Origin: Brevibacterium aurantiacum
GTDB lineage: Bacteria; Actinomycetota; Actinomycetes; Actinomycetales; Brevibacteriaceae
NCBI RefSeq assembly: GCF_900169065.1
Contig: NZ_FXZB01000007.1
Location: forward strand, 96,910 to 160,909
Direction of reading: 5' to 3'
DNA length: 64,000 nucleotides
In this document: in pieces, positions 19,592-27,790 of the stretch
Position numbering within the stretch: the stretch's first letter is position 1
Layout of the letters: the number at the start of each line of letters is the position of its first letter
Notes under the pieces: model-generated
Seen by the model: only the letters and a program-made list of their open reading frames with translations
What the model was told of the DNA's origin: nothing
The model's database searches: none
Made by a program: the position numbers and the translations under genes

Positions 19592-20251
19592 ATGAACACA
19601 CGAATCGCACATCAGAATGCTCACAACCGACCCACCTCACCATCGCCGAGGTTCGCCGACGGTGACGAGTCCACGACGACGACCCGCATCCCCGAGTCCC
19701 AGAGAATGCTCTACGCCTACCGTTCGGTGGTCTTCAACGGGGAGCTGCGCGATGAGAACGGCATGGAGATCATCTCGCGACTCATCCTCCTCTCCGCCGA
19801 AGACTCCCACAGTGACATCCACCTGTGGATCAACTCACCGGGCGGATCGGTGCCGATGATGCACGCGATCGCCGATGTGATCGAGACTCTGCCCAACGAT
19901 GTGGTCACGGTGGCGTTCGGGTGGGCCGCCTCGGCGGGGCAGTTCGTGCTCATGATGGGCACCCCCGGCAAACGACTCGCCCTGCCCCACGCCCGGATCC
20001 TGCTGCACCAGGGATCATCGGGCATCGGGGGAGCGGCCGCTGACATCGAGCTGCAGTCCGGGGACCTGCGCACCGTCCGGGACACGGTCCTGCATCGCAT
20101 CGCCGAGGCGACGGGAAAGACCTATGAGCGTGTCTTCGAGGACTCCCTGCGCGATCGGTGGTTCACGGTCGAACAGGCACTGGACTACGGGCTCATCGAC
20201 CGCATCGTCGAGTCCCCGGCCGATCTGCGCGGCGGGATCGGTGCGCCATGA
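19592..20251 (+). CDS. ClpP-family serine peptidase with complete triad
   Basis: 219 residues. The ClpP core begins at RMLYAYRSVVFNGEL. Catalytic residues are present: Ser114 in GWAASAGQ, His139 in RILLHQG and Asp203 in GLIDRI. The oxyanion loop reads SPGGSVP. It differs from housekeeping ClpP1/P2 in the N-terminal arm and in GWAASAG where GQAASMG is usual, so it is a paralogue of the ClpP3/ClpP4 kind. ATG at 19592 is used, though its GGAGG is only 1-2 bases away; a later start at RMLYAY is possible. It overlaps the next gene by 4 bases (ATGA), and the two proteins most likely form mixed rings. Confidence 0.88.
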   Translation: MNTRIAHQNAHNRPTSPSPRFADGDESTTTTRIPESQRMLYAYRSVVFNGELRDENGMEIISRLILLSAEDSHSDIHLWINSPGGSVPMMHAIADVIETLPNDVVTVAFGWAASAGQFVLMMGTPGKRLALPHARILLHQGSSGIGGAAADIELQSGDLRTVRDTVLHRIAEATGKTYERVFEDSLRDRWFTVEQALDYGLIDRIVESPADLRGGIGAP

Positions 20252-20829
20252 GCCAGTACACGATTCCGAATGTCGTTGACCGCTCGGGTGGCGGGGAGAA
20301 GATCGTCGACGTGTATTCCCACCTGCTGGGCAACCGCATCATCTACCTCGGAGTGCCGATCGATGACGGGGTGGCGAATACGATCATCGCCCAGCTGCTC
20401 CACCTCGAGGCGAGCAGCCGAGAACTCCCGATCCAGCTGTACATCAACTCACCGGGCGGATCGCTGACGGCCATGACCGCCATCTACGACGCGATGCACC
20501 ACATCGGTGCGCCCGTGGCGACCATCTGCGTGGGGCAGGCGGCCGCTGATGCCGCGGTGCTCCTGGCAGCTGGCGAACCCGGTCAGCGTTCGATGCTCGA
20601 ACACGCTCGAGCGGTGCTGCGCCAACCCCATGCCGAGGGTGCTCGCGGGGCAATCCCCGATCTCATCGTCGCCGCCGACGAGATCGCCCGGCAGCGCCGA
20701 GATGTTGAGGCGATGCTGGCGAAGGGCACCGGGCGCAGTGTGGACCAGATCCATGCCGACCTCGACCGGGATCTCGTGCTCAATGCGCAGGCGGCCCGGG
20801 ACTTCGGCCTCGTCGATCAGATCCTCTGA
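20248..20829 (+). CDS. ClpP homologue lacking catalytic Ser and His (ClpR-like)
   Basis: 193 residues starting MSQYTIPNVVDRSGGGEK, a normal ClpP N-terminus, and aligned with ClpP throughout (YINSPGGSLTAMTAIYDAM, GLVDQIL). The nucleophile position in GQAASMG is replaced: GQAAADAA, with Ala100. The catalytic His in HQP is Arg125 (AVLRQP). Only Asp190 remains, so this subunit should be proteolytically inactive. Comparable dead subunits (ClpR) share rings with active ClpP in cyanobacteria and plastids. The reading frame is intact and codon use matches its neighbours, so it does not look like decay. It is coupled to the active ClpP gene by an ATGA overlap. Confidence 0.9.
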   Translation: MSQYTIPNVVDRSGGGEKIVDVYSHLLGNRIIYLGVPIDDGVANTIIAQLLHLEASSRELPIQLYINSPGGSLTAMTAIYDAMHHIGAPVATICVGQAAADAAVLLAAGEPGQRSMLEHARAVLRQPHAEGARGAIPDLIVAADEIARQRRDVEAMLAKGTGRSVDQIHADLDRDLVLNAQAARDFGLVDQIL

Positions 20830-20909
20830 GTTGCTCCCGGGCCGCGGTACTCCGCGGGAAGTCCGGTCGGATACTCCCGTGGTACGACGTTGAATCCGGT
20901 GTCAGTGAC

Positions 20910-20915
20910 TACGAT
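20910..20915 (+). promoter_or_regulatory. Leaderless -10 element for the sensor kinase
   Basis: TACGAT ends 6 bases before the ATG at 20922. GGAG also abuts the ATG, too close to act as a normal ribosome binding site. Confidence 0.5.
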
Positions 20916-20921
20916 CGGAGG

Positions 20922-22322
20922 ATGAGCCGATCCTGGCGTGCCGCCGCCGAGGCGAGCGATCCCGATGCTGATCGTCGCGTCCGTCGTCGACCTCGGCTGC
21001 TCCTGGTTGCCCTGAGCGTCCTGGCCCTGCTCCTGCAGCTGCCCTTCGCCGTGTTCATGGCCACCCACGATGGTGTCGATGCCCTGGCCGGGGGCGTGCG
21101 CATCGCCGTAGCCCTGCTGTCCCCGATGATCTTCTTACTCTGTGCACGATGGCCGGGCCCGAGAGTCGCGATCATCGCCGGGCTGACGCTGGTTGACTTC
21201 GTCGCCTGGGCCGCACTGGCGGGATCCAGCCTGTCCGGTGCGTGGAGCCACGGTCCAAGTAATCGTCCCTGGTCTGGGGAGGGTCCGGGCGGAATGTGGG
21301 CGCAGGGGCTCACCGGACCTGAGATGACACCGTTCTATGCGGCGTTCCTCTTCGCTCTCGTCGTGGCCATGGTCCGCGGTCATCAGATCTGGGCCATCGC
21401 CTCGGCGGCCGGTGTCTGGTTGGGTGCCCTGCTGCTCGGTCCCTTCCTCGGTGTCGACTGGTCGGTGGGGCGTGTGGCCTCTGCGACGATCGGTCTGCTG
21501 ATGACCCTGAGCATCGGAGCCTTCGCTCGGCGCAGGCGCGAAGGCAGGAGGCTCGCGGCCGAGGAGGCGCAGGCCCGGCACCAGGAGGTGATTGCGGCCG
21601 AAAGGCTGCGCATCGCCAGGGACCTCCACGATGTGCTGGGCCATTCCCTGTCCCAGATCAACGTGCAGGCCGGTGTGGGCGAACACCTCATCGACCGGGA
21701 CCCCGAGCAGGCCAGACGGGCGCTCGCCGCCATCAAGGAGCTGAGTCGAACGGGACTCAACGAGGTCCGTTCAGTGCTCCACACGATGCGCTCGGATGCT
21801 GCCGGCCCAAGCGATCTCGACTCCGACGCGGCCGGCACTGACGCGGCCAGTGCCGACGCAGGCACAGCCGAGCCGCTGGCCCCAGTGCCGGGCCTCGACG
21901 AGCTGCCGGCACTCATCGCCGCAATGACCGGGCGACCAGCCATCCACCTCGATGACCGGCGCGAGCTCCGAGCCGACGGTACTCGAGAGAATCCCGGCAG
22001 TGCCGCGGATGCGGCCGCCTACCGGATCGTGCAGGAGGCGCTGACGAATATGGTCCGCCACGCTGCCGCCAGCCAGGCGAACGTCAGAGTCTTCCGTGAA
22101 GGCGAGTTCCTGCACCTCGAGATCAGTGACGATGGCCAGGGAACAGAGAACGCGATGCACGGGCGAGACGAAGGCACCGGAATCATCGGGATGCGGGAGC
22201 GGACGAAACTTCTCCACGGAACCTTCGCGATCACCTCGGCGAGCGGGGACGGCACGCACATCAGCGTCCGGCTGCCCTGGACCAGCGGACACGGACGAAC
22301 AGATCGGCAGGCTGAGGCATGA
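20922..22322 (+). CDS. Two-component sensor histidine kinase (HisKA_3 type)
   Basis: 466 residues. The N-terminal half has four to five membrane segments (LLLVALSVLALLLQLPFAVF onward to ATIGLLMTLSIGAF). The dimerisation/phosphoacceptor motif RLRIARDLHDVLGHSL places the phosphorylated His at 236. A variable Asp/Ala-rich loop (about 290-315) precedes the ATPase domain (EALTNMVRHA N box, DDGQG G1, GTGIIGMRER G2). It is a NarL-system kinase of the DesK-like class; the stimulus is unknown. It overlaps the response regulator gene by 4 bases. Confidence 0.94.
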   Translation: MSRSWRAAAEASDPDADRRVRRRPRLLLVALSVLALLLQLPFAVFMATHDGVDALAGGVRIAVALLSPMIFLLCARWPGPRVAIIAGLTLVDFVAWAALAGSSLSGAWSHGPSNRPWSGEGPGGMWAQGLTGPEMTPFYAAFLFALVVAMVRGHQIWAIASAAGVWLGALLLGPFLGVDWSVGRVASATIGLLMTLSIGAFARRRREGRRLAAEEAQARHQEVIAAERLRIARDLHDVLGHSLSQINVQAGVGEHLIDRDPEQARRALAAIKELSRTGLNEVRSVLHTMRSDAAGPSDLDSDAAGTDAASADAGTAEPLAPVPGLDELPALIAAMTGRPAIHLDDRRELRADGTRENPGSAADAAAYRIVQEALTNMVRHAAASQANVRVFREGEFLHLEISDDGQGTENAMHGRDEGTGIIGMRERTKLLHGTFAITSASGDGTHISVRLPWTSGHGRTDRQAEA

Positions 22323-22993
22323 ACGATATCTCGGTGGCGATTGCCGATGATCACCAGCTGGTTCGCGCCGGCTTCGCTTCGCTGTTGGATGCGGAACCGG
22401 GCATCAGCGTGAGTGTGCAGGCCTCCGGCGGGGAAGAGCTGTTGGAGAAACTGGCAGCGACGCCGGTCGACGTCGTGCTCATGGACATTCGGATGCCCGA
22501 CGGTGACGGACTGTGGGCCACCGAGGCGATCGCAGCCGATCCCGACCTCGGGCACGTTCGGGTGGTGCTGGTGACGACCTTCGGCCTCGACGAGTACATC
22601 GTGCGCGCGGTCAGGGCGGGTGCCAGCGGATTCCTGCTCAAGGACACCGAACCGGTCGACCTGATCCGAGCGGTGCGCGTCGTCGCCGAGGGGGAGGCGC
22701 TGCTCTCACCGGAGGTGACCCGATACCTCCTGTCGAGGATGTCCCTGGGACTGCGGGCGGAGCCGGCGAAGCATCTCGACGTGCTGACACAACGTGAACG
22801 AGAGGTGCTCGCCCTCGTCGGGCAGGGACTGTCGAACGACGAGATCGCGGCGCAGCTGGTGCTCTCACCGCTGACGGCGAAGACCCATGTCTCGCGCATC
22901 ATGAGCAAGGTCGCCGCACGCGACAGGGTCCACCTCGTCGTGCTCGCCTATGAGTCCGGGCTGGTCTCCCCGGGCTGGCTGCGCGAACAGTAG
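22319..22993 (+). CDS. LuxR/NarL-family response regulator
   Basis: 224 residues. The receiver domain has acidic residues in AIADDHQL, the phosphoacceptor Asp56 in LMDIRMPDGDG, Thr in LVTTFG and Lys in FLLKDTEP. The C-terminal helix-turn-helix (LTQREREVLALVGQGLSNDEIAAQL) is of the GerE/LuxR class. Start at 22319 overlaps the kinase stop. Targets unknown; the adjacent SHOCT-tail membrane protein is a candidate. Confidence 0.95.
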   Translation: MNDISVAIADDHQLVRAGFASLLDAEPGISVSVQASGGEELLEKLAATPVDVVLMDIRMPDGDGLWATEAIAADPDLGHVRVVLVTTFGLDEYIVRAVRAGASGFLLKDTEPVDLIRAVRVVAEGEALLSPEVTRYLLSRMSLGLRAEPAKHLDVLTQREREVLALVGQGLSNDEIAAQLVLSPLTAKTHVSRIMSKVAARDRVHLVVLAYESGLVSPGWLREQ

Positions 22994-23111
22994 GAGCTCA
23001 TCCTCAGCGAGTACCCGAAGTGACTCCCAGCGGGGGATTCGCCGAGGCGGCTGCAGGAGTTGGATTGATGTCATATCCACGAGCGACGTGGATTCCTGAC
23101 AAGGAGGCATT

Positions 23112-23399
23112 ATGAACATGGAACACGGACCCGCGGCCTGGCCGTTCTTCTTCCTCATCCCGATCTTCTGGGTGCTCATCATCGGACTGGTCGTCACTCT
23201 CATCATCACGCTCAATCGGCGTCGTTGGCGCCAAGCCGGGGGACCGCCCTGGGCAGATGGTCAGGGCCGATTCGGGTCGACGAAGAACGCGGAGGCGACA
23301 CTGTCCGAGCGTTTCGCCCAAGGTGACATCGACGAGGCCGAGTACCGGGGCAGACTCGAGGTGCTCAGGGCCAATCGTCTCGATTCCGGTACGAGCTGA
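23112..23399 (+). CDS. Small membrane protein with SHOCT-like tail
   Basis: 95 residues. One hydrophobic segment (FFFLIPIFWVLIIGLVVTLII) is followed by basic residues and a short C-terminal SHOCT-like helix pair (LSERFAQGDIDEAEYRGRLEVL). AAGGAGG lies 6 bases before the ATG. SHOCT tails are oligomerisation modules on many small bacterial membrane proteins; no activity is known. It lies 118 bases after the response regulator. Confidence 0.8.
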   Translation: MNMEHGPAAWPFFFLIPIFWVLIIGLVVTLIITLNRRRWRQAGGPPWADGQGRFGSTKNAEATLSERFAQGDIDEAEYRGRLEVLRANRLDSGTS

Positions 23400-23417
23400 G
23401 GCACCCGGCCGGTGTGA

Positions 23418-23756
23418 CTAGGCCACGAGGGACAGCTGCGCCCGTCCGGTGAGCCCGAATGCGGGCACCGTCGCGGGCGCGGCTGTCGGCGTTGAGCCGG
23501 CGGCGAGGACGAGCACCTGGGGGAGTGCGAGGCCGAGGACTATGGCGATTGCCTCGATGACCTCCGAAGAGGGATCCTTGAGGCCGCGTTCGACCTCGGA
23601 CAGGTATTGGGTCGAGACTCCCGAGCGGCGTGAGACCTGAGCCAGGGTCAGGCCCAGCTCGGTGCGGCGCAGCCGCAGCACCCTCCCGAGCATCTCGCGC
23701 CACAGCAGCGCCGGAGTCCGGTCGGCGTACGCATCTGTGACGTGAAGTGCATCCAT
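23418..23756 (-). CDS. ClgR/PopR-like XRE-family regulator
   Basis: 112 residues with one Cro/CI helix-turn-helix (about residues 25-80: REMLGRVLRLRRTELGLTLAQVSRRSG, then STQYLSEVERGLKDPSSEV). This pattern, especially YLSEVERG-K-PSSE, is that of ClgR, the activator of clp genes in actinobacteria, and of its relative PopR, which controls clpP3-clpP4 in Streptomyces. The C-terminal 30 residues are Ala/Pro-rich and lack the usual LAA-type degradation tail, ending in SLVA. The promoter looks leaderless. Its place 2.6 kb from the clpP-like pair makes that pair a natural target. Confidence 0.8.
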   Translation of the reverse strand: MDALHVTDAYADRTPALLWREMLGRVLRLRRTELGLTLAQVSRRSGVSTQYLSEVERGLKDPSSEVIEAIAIVLGLALPQVLVLAAGSTPTAAPATVPAFGLTGRAQLSLVA

Positions 23757-23762
23757 GATGCG

Positions 23763-23768
23763 ATCCTA
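23763..23768 (-). promoter_or_regulatory. Leaderless -10 element for the ClgR-like gene
   Basis: On the minus strand TAGGAT ends 6 bases before the ATG at 23756. Confidence 0.6.
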
Positions 23769-23882
23769 GGAGGAATCGCCGTCGCTCACGCGGATTTCTG
23801 CTCTGAGCAGACGAATACCGGCTGCCCCGTCATGCGCTCGAGGGGGATCAGGGCGCGGTCGAGTTGCACCCAGGCCGCGAAG

Positions 23883-23901
23883 TTAAGTTAGGCTGTCCTT
23901 T
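23883..23901. promoter_or_regulatory. IdeR/DtxR-like iron box
   Basis: TTAAGTTAGGCTGTCCTTT matches the 19-bp iron-box consensus TTAGGTTAGGCTAACCTAA well in the left half and partly in the right. It lies 49 bases before the iron-type binding lipoprotein start, so iron repression is likely. Confidence 0.65.
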
Positions 23902-23949
23902 GTTAAAGTGGAGAGGTCGACCACGACCCTCACAGACGAAAGGGCAGGA

Positions 23950-24978
23950 ATGTCAGCTCATCTCACTCGCCGGGCCATGGCCATAGGCACCATCGTCACA
24001 CTCGCCTTCAGCGCGAGCGCCTGCAGCCAGGACTCGGCGGATTCTGCGAAGTCAGCCTCCGACGACTTCCAGACCGTCACGATCGAACACGCACTGGGCA
24101 AGGCCGTCATCGAGGCCGAGCCCAAGCGCGTCGTGACCCTCGGGCAGGGGTCGACCGAGACCGCCATCGCACTGGGCAAGACACCCGTCGGCATGGAGGA
24201 GTACGCCTGGGGCAGCGATGACACCGGCTATATGCCGTGGATCCATGAAGCCGTGACAGAGAAGGGCGAGGAGCTGCCGAAGCAGTTCCAGGGAGATACC
24301 GAGCTCGATGTCGAAGCCATCGCCGAACTCGAACCAGATGTCATCCTCGCACCATGGTCCGGCGTCACCGCAGATCAGTACAAGCAGCTCGACGCCATCG
24401 CACCCACGGTCGCCTACCCCAAACAGCCATGGACGATCGAATGGGACGAGCAGATCACGACCATCGGCAAGGCCCTGGGACAGGAGAAGGAATCCGAGGG
24501 GCTCGTCGATGACATCAAGACGCAGCTCTCCGAGGCCAAGCGGCCCGAATACGAGGGACTGACGTTCTCCTACATCTACAACGACGGACCGGGCACCCTC
24601 GGAGCCTTCTACCCCAATGAGCAGCGAGTGGCGATGGTCTCGGCACTGGGCCTGACTCCTGACCCCGTCGTCGACGAACTCAAGAAGAACTATGACGCCC
24701 CGGGTACGGATTCCGCGCTCATCGGGCTGGAGAACGCGGACAAACTCGACGACTCCGACCTCATCTTCACGTTCTACTCCGATGAGAAGAGCAAGAAGGA
24801 GATCAAGGCACAGAGCGTGTACGCAAACATTCCGGCGATCAAGTCCGGCGCGGTCGTCGCGCCCGAAGACCAGCCGTTCGTCACAGCCTCATCGATCATC
24901 AACCCGCTCACCGTCCCATGGACGCTGGAGCGCTATGTACCGATGATCGACAAGGCCGCAGAGAACGTCAAGAAGTAG
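23950..24978 (+). CDS. Iron-siderophore-type ABC solute-binding lipoprotein (orphan)
   Basis: 342 residues. The start at 23950 has AGGGCAGG upstream; the in-frame start at 23908 lies too near the iron box. The signal peptide ends in SASAC with lipid-modified Cys25. The mature protein is a FepB/FhuD-type binding fold (VTIEHALGKAVIEAEPKRVVTLGQG opening, DPDVILAPWSG-like middle). It resembles the binding protein at 36505-37533, sharing the VTIEHALG opening. No permease or ATPase lies next to it, so it may deliver to the importer encoded at 33565-36487 or one outside the window. Its stop overlaps the end of the convergent transpeptidase gene. Confidence 0.9.
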   Translation: MSAHLTRRAMAIGTIVTLAFSASACSQDSADSAKSASDDFQTVTIEHALGKAVIEAEPKRVVTLGQGSTETAIALGKTPVGMEEYAWGSDDTGYMPWIHEAVTEKGEELPKQFQGDTELDVEAIAELEPDVILAPWSGVTADQYKQLDAIAPTVAYPKQPWTIEWDEQITTIGKALGQEKESEGLVDDIKTQLSEAKRPEYEGLTFSYIYNDGPGTLGAFYPNEQRVAMVSALGLTPDPVVDELKKNYDAPGTDSALIGLENADKLDDSDLIFTFYSDEKSKKEIKAQSVYANIPAIKSGAVVAPEDQPFVTASSIINPLTVPWTLERYVPMIDKAAENVKK

Positions 24979-26425
24979 GCAGCGCGCTCATCTTCTTCCA
25001 GTCATCCCACTCATAGACCCAGTCGGAGATGTCGCTGGCTGCGGTCGACAGGGTGGCATTCGAACCGGTGATCTCGACCGGGTCGCCGAAGATCGCCGAG
25101 TCGTAGTACTGCTTGGCACGTGCGGTCGAGAGGTTGATGCAGCCATGGGAGACATTCGCCGACCCCTGAACCCCGGTCGACCAGGGCGCGGCATGGATGA
25201 ACTCTCCGTTGTTGTGGATGCGCACGGCCCAGCGCACATCGGTTTCGTAGTCCCACTGCTCGGAGGTCATCGTGTAGTCCGAGGCCTTGGACATCACCAC
25301 ATGGGTTCCGTTGTAGGACGGGGACTTCGCAGCACCCAATGAGGCCGGGAAGTTCATGACCTCTTTGCCGTCGCGCGTGACGACCATGCGGTGGGTCTTG
25401 GCGTCGGCCTTGACGACCTGCTTGCGGCCGATGTCGAAATCGAGTGTGAGGTCGTTCTGGCCGACGGTGTCATCGGTGGTGGGAACGTTCTTCAGCGGCA
25501 CGTCGACGGAGACCTTCGAATGCGCGGGCCAGAATTCCTTGGGACGGAAGTGCAGTCGCGACTGCGGGTCATCAGGCAGCCAGGCCCATGAGCCTTCGAC
25601 TTTGCGCTTCTTCCCATCGTTGTCCGTGACCTTGACCGACAAGCGGTGCTCGACGTCGTCACGGTACTTCTTGGCCACCGTAGAGCCGAAGGTGAGGATG
25701 ATCGGAGCTCCGACGCCCACGGTCTGGTCATCGGAGAGGATCGTGCGCACCGCCATCGGCGAGGCGTCGCCGGCTGAGACTGTGACCGTGGACCTGAAAT
25801 CGACTTCCTCTCCATCCGCCGAGGTGGCCGTGGCCGAGAGCTCGTATGTGCTGTCGGCGACGAGGTCGTAGGCAGACATCCAGGCCGCGGCGTCGTCGGG
25901 GGCGGTGATCGCGTCTGAGTCTTCTGAGGCTGATTCGCTTGGAGTCGAAGATCCCGCCTTCGCGTCTTCGGTGCTGTCTGCTGCTTCGAGTTCGCTCCCG
26001 GCGGTGTCGAAGAAGACTCCGGGATCGGTCTTGATGCGCGGGTGGTCGGATTCGGTGATGGAGATGTCGCTCAGCGCCGCGTTCTCGACGCTGAGGCTGA
26101 TGCGCTCGCCGGGGGCAGCTGTTGTCTCTGCACCGGGTTCGACCACTTCGCCGGTCTGCTGGGGAGCAGAAGTCTGTGTGCTGGTGGGCGTAGCCGAGGC
26201 GGTGGAGTTCGAAGCCTTCGCCGACGAGCCCTGTTCCGTCGCCTGGGCTGCCTCGGCTTCGGAGACGCTCCCTATTCGGAACACCGGCTCGGCTGCGGCC
26301 TCGGCTTCGGCCGTCTTCGCACCATCGCGAGTCGCGTCGGGGTCAGAGTCTGCCGGGGTGCAGGCCGTGAGTAGAGCGAGTGCTGAAAGGGCAGCAACCG
26401 CCCCGTGAATCTTCTTGGGTGACAA
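24968..26425 (-). CDS. L,D-transpeptidase lipoprotein
   Basis: About 485 residues. The start is taken as TTG at 26425 because GAGGA lies 8 bases upstream and it gives a compact signal peptide ending in the lipobox LTAC (Cys22); an ATG at 26470 would add 15 residues and lacks a ribosome site. A long Ser/Thr/Glu/Ala-rich region spans about 25-190, then Ig-like domains (VGAPIILTFGSTVAKKYR), then the YkuD catalytic domain with FIHAAPW and SHGCINLS, catalytic Cys429. It makes 3-3 cross-links in peptidoglycan, as Ldt enzymes of actinobacteria do, and is the target class of carbapenems. Confidence 0.92.
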   Translation of the reverse strand: MSPKKIHGAVAALSALALLTACTPADSDPDATRDGAKTAEAEAAAEPVFRIGSVSEAEAAQATEQGSSAKASNSTASATPTSTQTSAPQQTGEVVEPGAETTAAPGERISLSVENAALSDISITESDHPRIKTDPGVFFDTAGSELEAADSTEDAKAGSSTPSESASEDSDAITAPDDAAAWMSAYDLVADSTYELSATATSADGEEVDFRSTVTVSAGDASPMAVRTILSDDQTVGVGAPIILTFGSTVAKKYRDDVEHRLSVKVTDNDGKKRKVEGSWAWLPDDPQSRLHFRPKEFWPAHSKVSVDVPLKNVPTTDDTVGQNDLTLDFDIGRKQVVKADAKTHRMVVTRDGKEVMNFPASLGAAKSPSYNGTHVVMSKASDYTMTSEQWDYETDVRWAVRIHNNGEFIHAAPWSTGVQGSANVSHGCINLSTARAKQYYDSAIFGDPVEITGSNATLSTAASDISDWVYEWDDWKKMSALPTS

Positions 26426-26611
26426 AACAGGGATCCTCGTTCGAGCAAAGGGATGAGAGCTACAGACCATGCTAGTGAAGCCAAATCACGAAAGTATTAA
26501 AGCAGTGGCTGAATTCCTCGGGAAAAGGCCATTTATCGTCGTTGAGATGGGCCCTGACCTGGACTGACATAGGGGAGGGGGAGTTGTGGAATTGTAACCT
26601 TGAGAAACGAA

Positions 26612-26699
26612 GGACTCCCCGTGCACCCGCCAGAGCTCGCTTACCCTTGCTGCCTTCCGGCCCTGGGGGAGTTCACAAGATGACGCCGCACGGGGAGCC
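26612..26699 (-). ncRNA. ffs: Signal recognition particle RNA (small bacterial type)
   Basis: On the minus strand the transcript begins GGCTCCCCGTGC and ends GCACGGGGAG, which pair to close one long hairpin. The apical domain contains GGGCCGGAAGGCAGCAAGGG, with the GGAA tetraloop and the A/C-rich asymmetric loop bound by Ffh. About 88 nt is the size of the compact SRP RNA of many Gram-positives without an Alu domain. The ends are set from pairing and could shift a few bases. Confidence 0.92.
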
Positions 26700-26706
26700 A
26701 TCGATC

Positions 26707-26736
26707 AGTGTAGTCGAGAGCATCCTCGAGGCACAA
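26707..26736 (-). promoter_or_regulatory. Promoter of the SRP RNA
   Basis: Read on the minus strand, TTGTGC (26736-26731) and TACACT (26712-26707) are spaced by 18 bases, and the RNA would begin 7-8 bases after the -10. Confidence 0.6.
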
Positions 26737-26863
26737 AACGAGGTCCGAAGTCAGGCCCGGTGCGGCGGGGACTGGAGGGGATTCTATCTGTGATTAGTGT
26801 GATGGTTCACACTTGGCCATCTTGATTTCGCATTGTCGACACGACTCATATAGGCTGGCTCGC

Positions 26864-26951
26864 GGAGGATTCGCCTAGTGGCCTATGGCGCTCGCCTGGA
26901 ACGCGGGTTGGGTTAACGCCCTCAGGGGTTCGAATCCCCTATCCTCCGCCA
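26864..26951 (+). tRNA. tRNA-Ser (anticodon GGA)
   Basis: GGAGGAT at 26864 pairs with ATCCTCC at 26941-26947, followed by discriminator G and an encoded CCA. The anticodon stem-loop CTCGC-CTGGAAC-GCGGG gives anticodon GGA, reading UCC and UCU. The T-loop GTTCGAATC and a long variable arm typical of class II serine tRNA are visible. Confidence 0.96.
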
Positions 26952-26955
26952 CGGG

Positions 26956-26989
26956 AGTCCCGGTCTCGCAGTTTCTGCGGGCCGGGACT
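26956..26989 (+). terminator. Terminator hairpin after tRNA-Ser
   Basis: AGTCCCGG pairs with CCGGGACT, and inside it CGCAG pairs with CTGCG around TTT. It begins 4 bases after the tRNA CCA. Confidence 0.75.
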
Positions 26990-27327
26990 TCGTCGATTCA
27001 CCCGGTTTCGAGCCGAGCGCGGGCCTCGCAGTCGCCTTTCGGGCATCCCTCACCGTTCGTGGCAATCCGGATTGGCCGTGGCATTTCCTACTGGTGCCTC
27101 CGCATCCCTCACCATTCGCAGCACTACGCACCGGTGCAACGGGGTGGTGCGCCGGTGAGGGTGAGGGATGCTGAGTGGGCCGCAGCGCAGGACCGCTGCC
27201 CGAGGCGCAAATCGCATGACGCCCCGTGGCGGAATGCCTCATTGTGACGGTGCGCGGCGGCCCGCGAAATCTGCTCGCCGTGTGTGGTCTGTGTCTCAGT
27301 AATCTGGCACAGCTCGCCCGCACACAG
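26990..27327. other. Gene-free segment between tRNA-Ser and a gene fragment
   Basis: No credible coding sequence. It holds the repeated word GCATCCCTCACC (27043-27054, 27102-27113, and inverted at 27160-27171) and a GCACCGGTGC palindrome between the last two copies. Together with the truncated gene that follows, it looks like a scar of deletion or excision next to a tRNA. Confidence 0.5.
27043..27171. repeat. Short repeat GCATCCCTCACC, two direct copies and one inverted
   Basis: Exact 12-base copies at 27043-27054 and 27102-27113 on the plus strand and at 27160-27171 on the minus strand. The last two could fold into a hairpin of about 70 nt. The first two copies are also followed by near-identical TTCG-containing flanks. 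Confidence 0.6.
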
Positions 27328-27771
27328 CACTCGGAGGTGGCCCGCGCCCACAATCGGAAAGTCCGTTTCGGACTCAACGGGTTCGTGATCGTCCGCGACA
27401 CCGAAGCCGAAGCCTGCGACCAGCTGTGCGAGATCATCGCACACGCCGACGCCGAGGCGGTCGAAGGATTCCGCGAGTCCGTGCAGACCGCCGGAGCCGC
27501 GACCTCGGATAAGAAAGGCATGTGGGCGGATTCGAGCTTCGAAGACCTCGTGCAGTACAACGACGGCTTCCGTACCCAGCTCATCGGAACCCCCGAACAG
27601 GTCGCCGACCGCATCATCGAATACAAGAAGATCGGCGTCGACCTCATCCTCACCGGCTTCCTCCACTTCCAGGAGGAACTTGAAGCGTTCGGCAAGTCCG
27701 TCATCCCGATCGTGCGCGAGAAGGAAGCCGAACTCGTCAACAGGGGACTGCTCACCCCTGCCGGAGTCTGA
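27328..27771 (+). pseudogene. C-terminal fragment of a dimethylsulfone-monooxygenase-like (SfnG) flavoenzyme
   Basis: The last roughly 145 codons of a luciferase-like monooxygenase are present (VRFGLNGFVIVRDTEAEA, then GFRTQLIGTPEQVADRIIEYKK and DLILTGFLHFQEELEAFGK), closest by recall to SfnG, which is about 360 residues. The N-terminal two thirds with the flavin site are missing and the upstream sequence in all frames shows no homology I can see. The open frame can be extended to 27226 but that part reads like noncoding DNA. A truncated remnant beside tRNA-Ser fits loss of the 5' part during integration or excision. Confidence 0.75.
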
Positions 27772-27790
27772 GTCAGCCAGTCGGTTTCCC

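Noticed and set aside
26542..26793. Small ORF over the SRP RNA
   Set aside because: It covers the RNA gene and its promoter, with no protein-like features.
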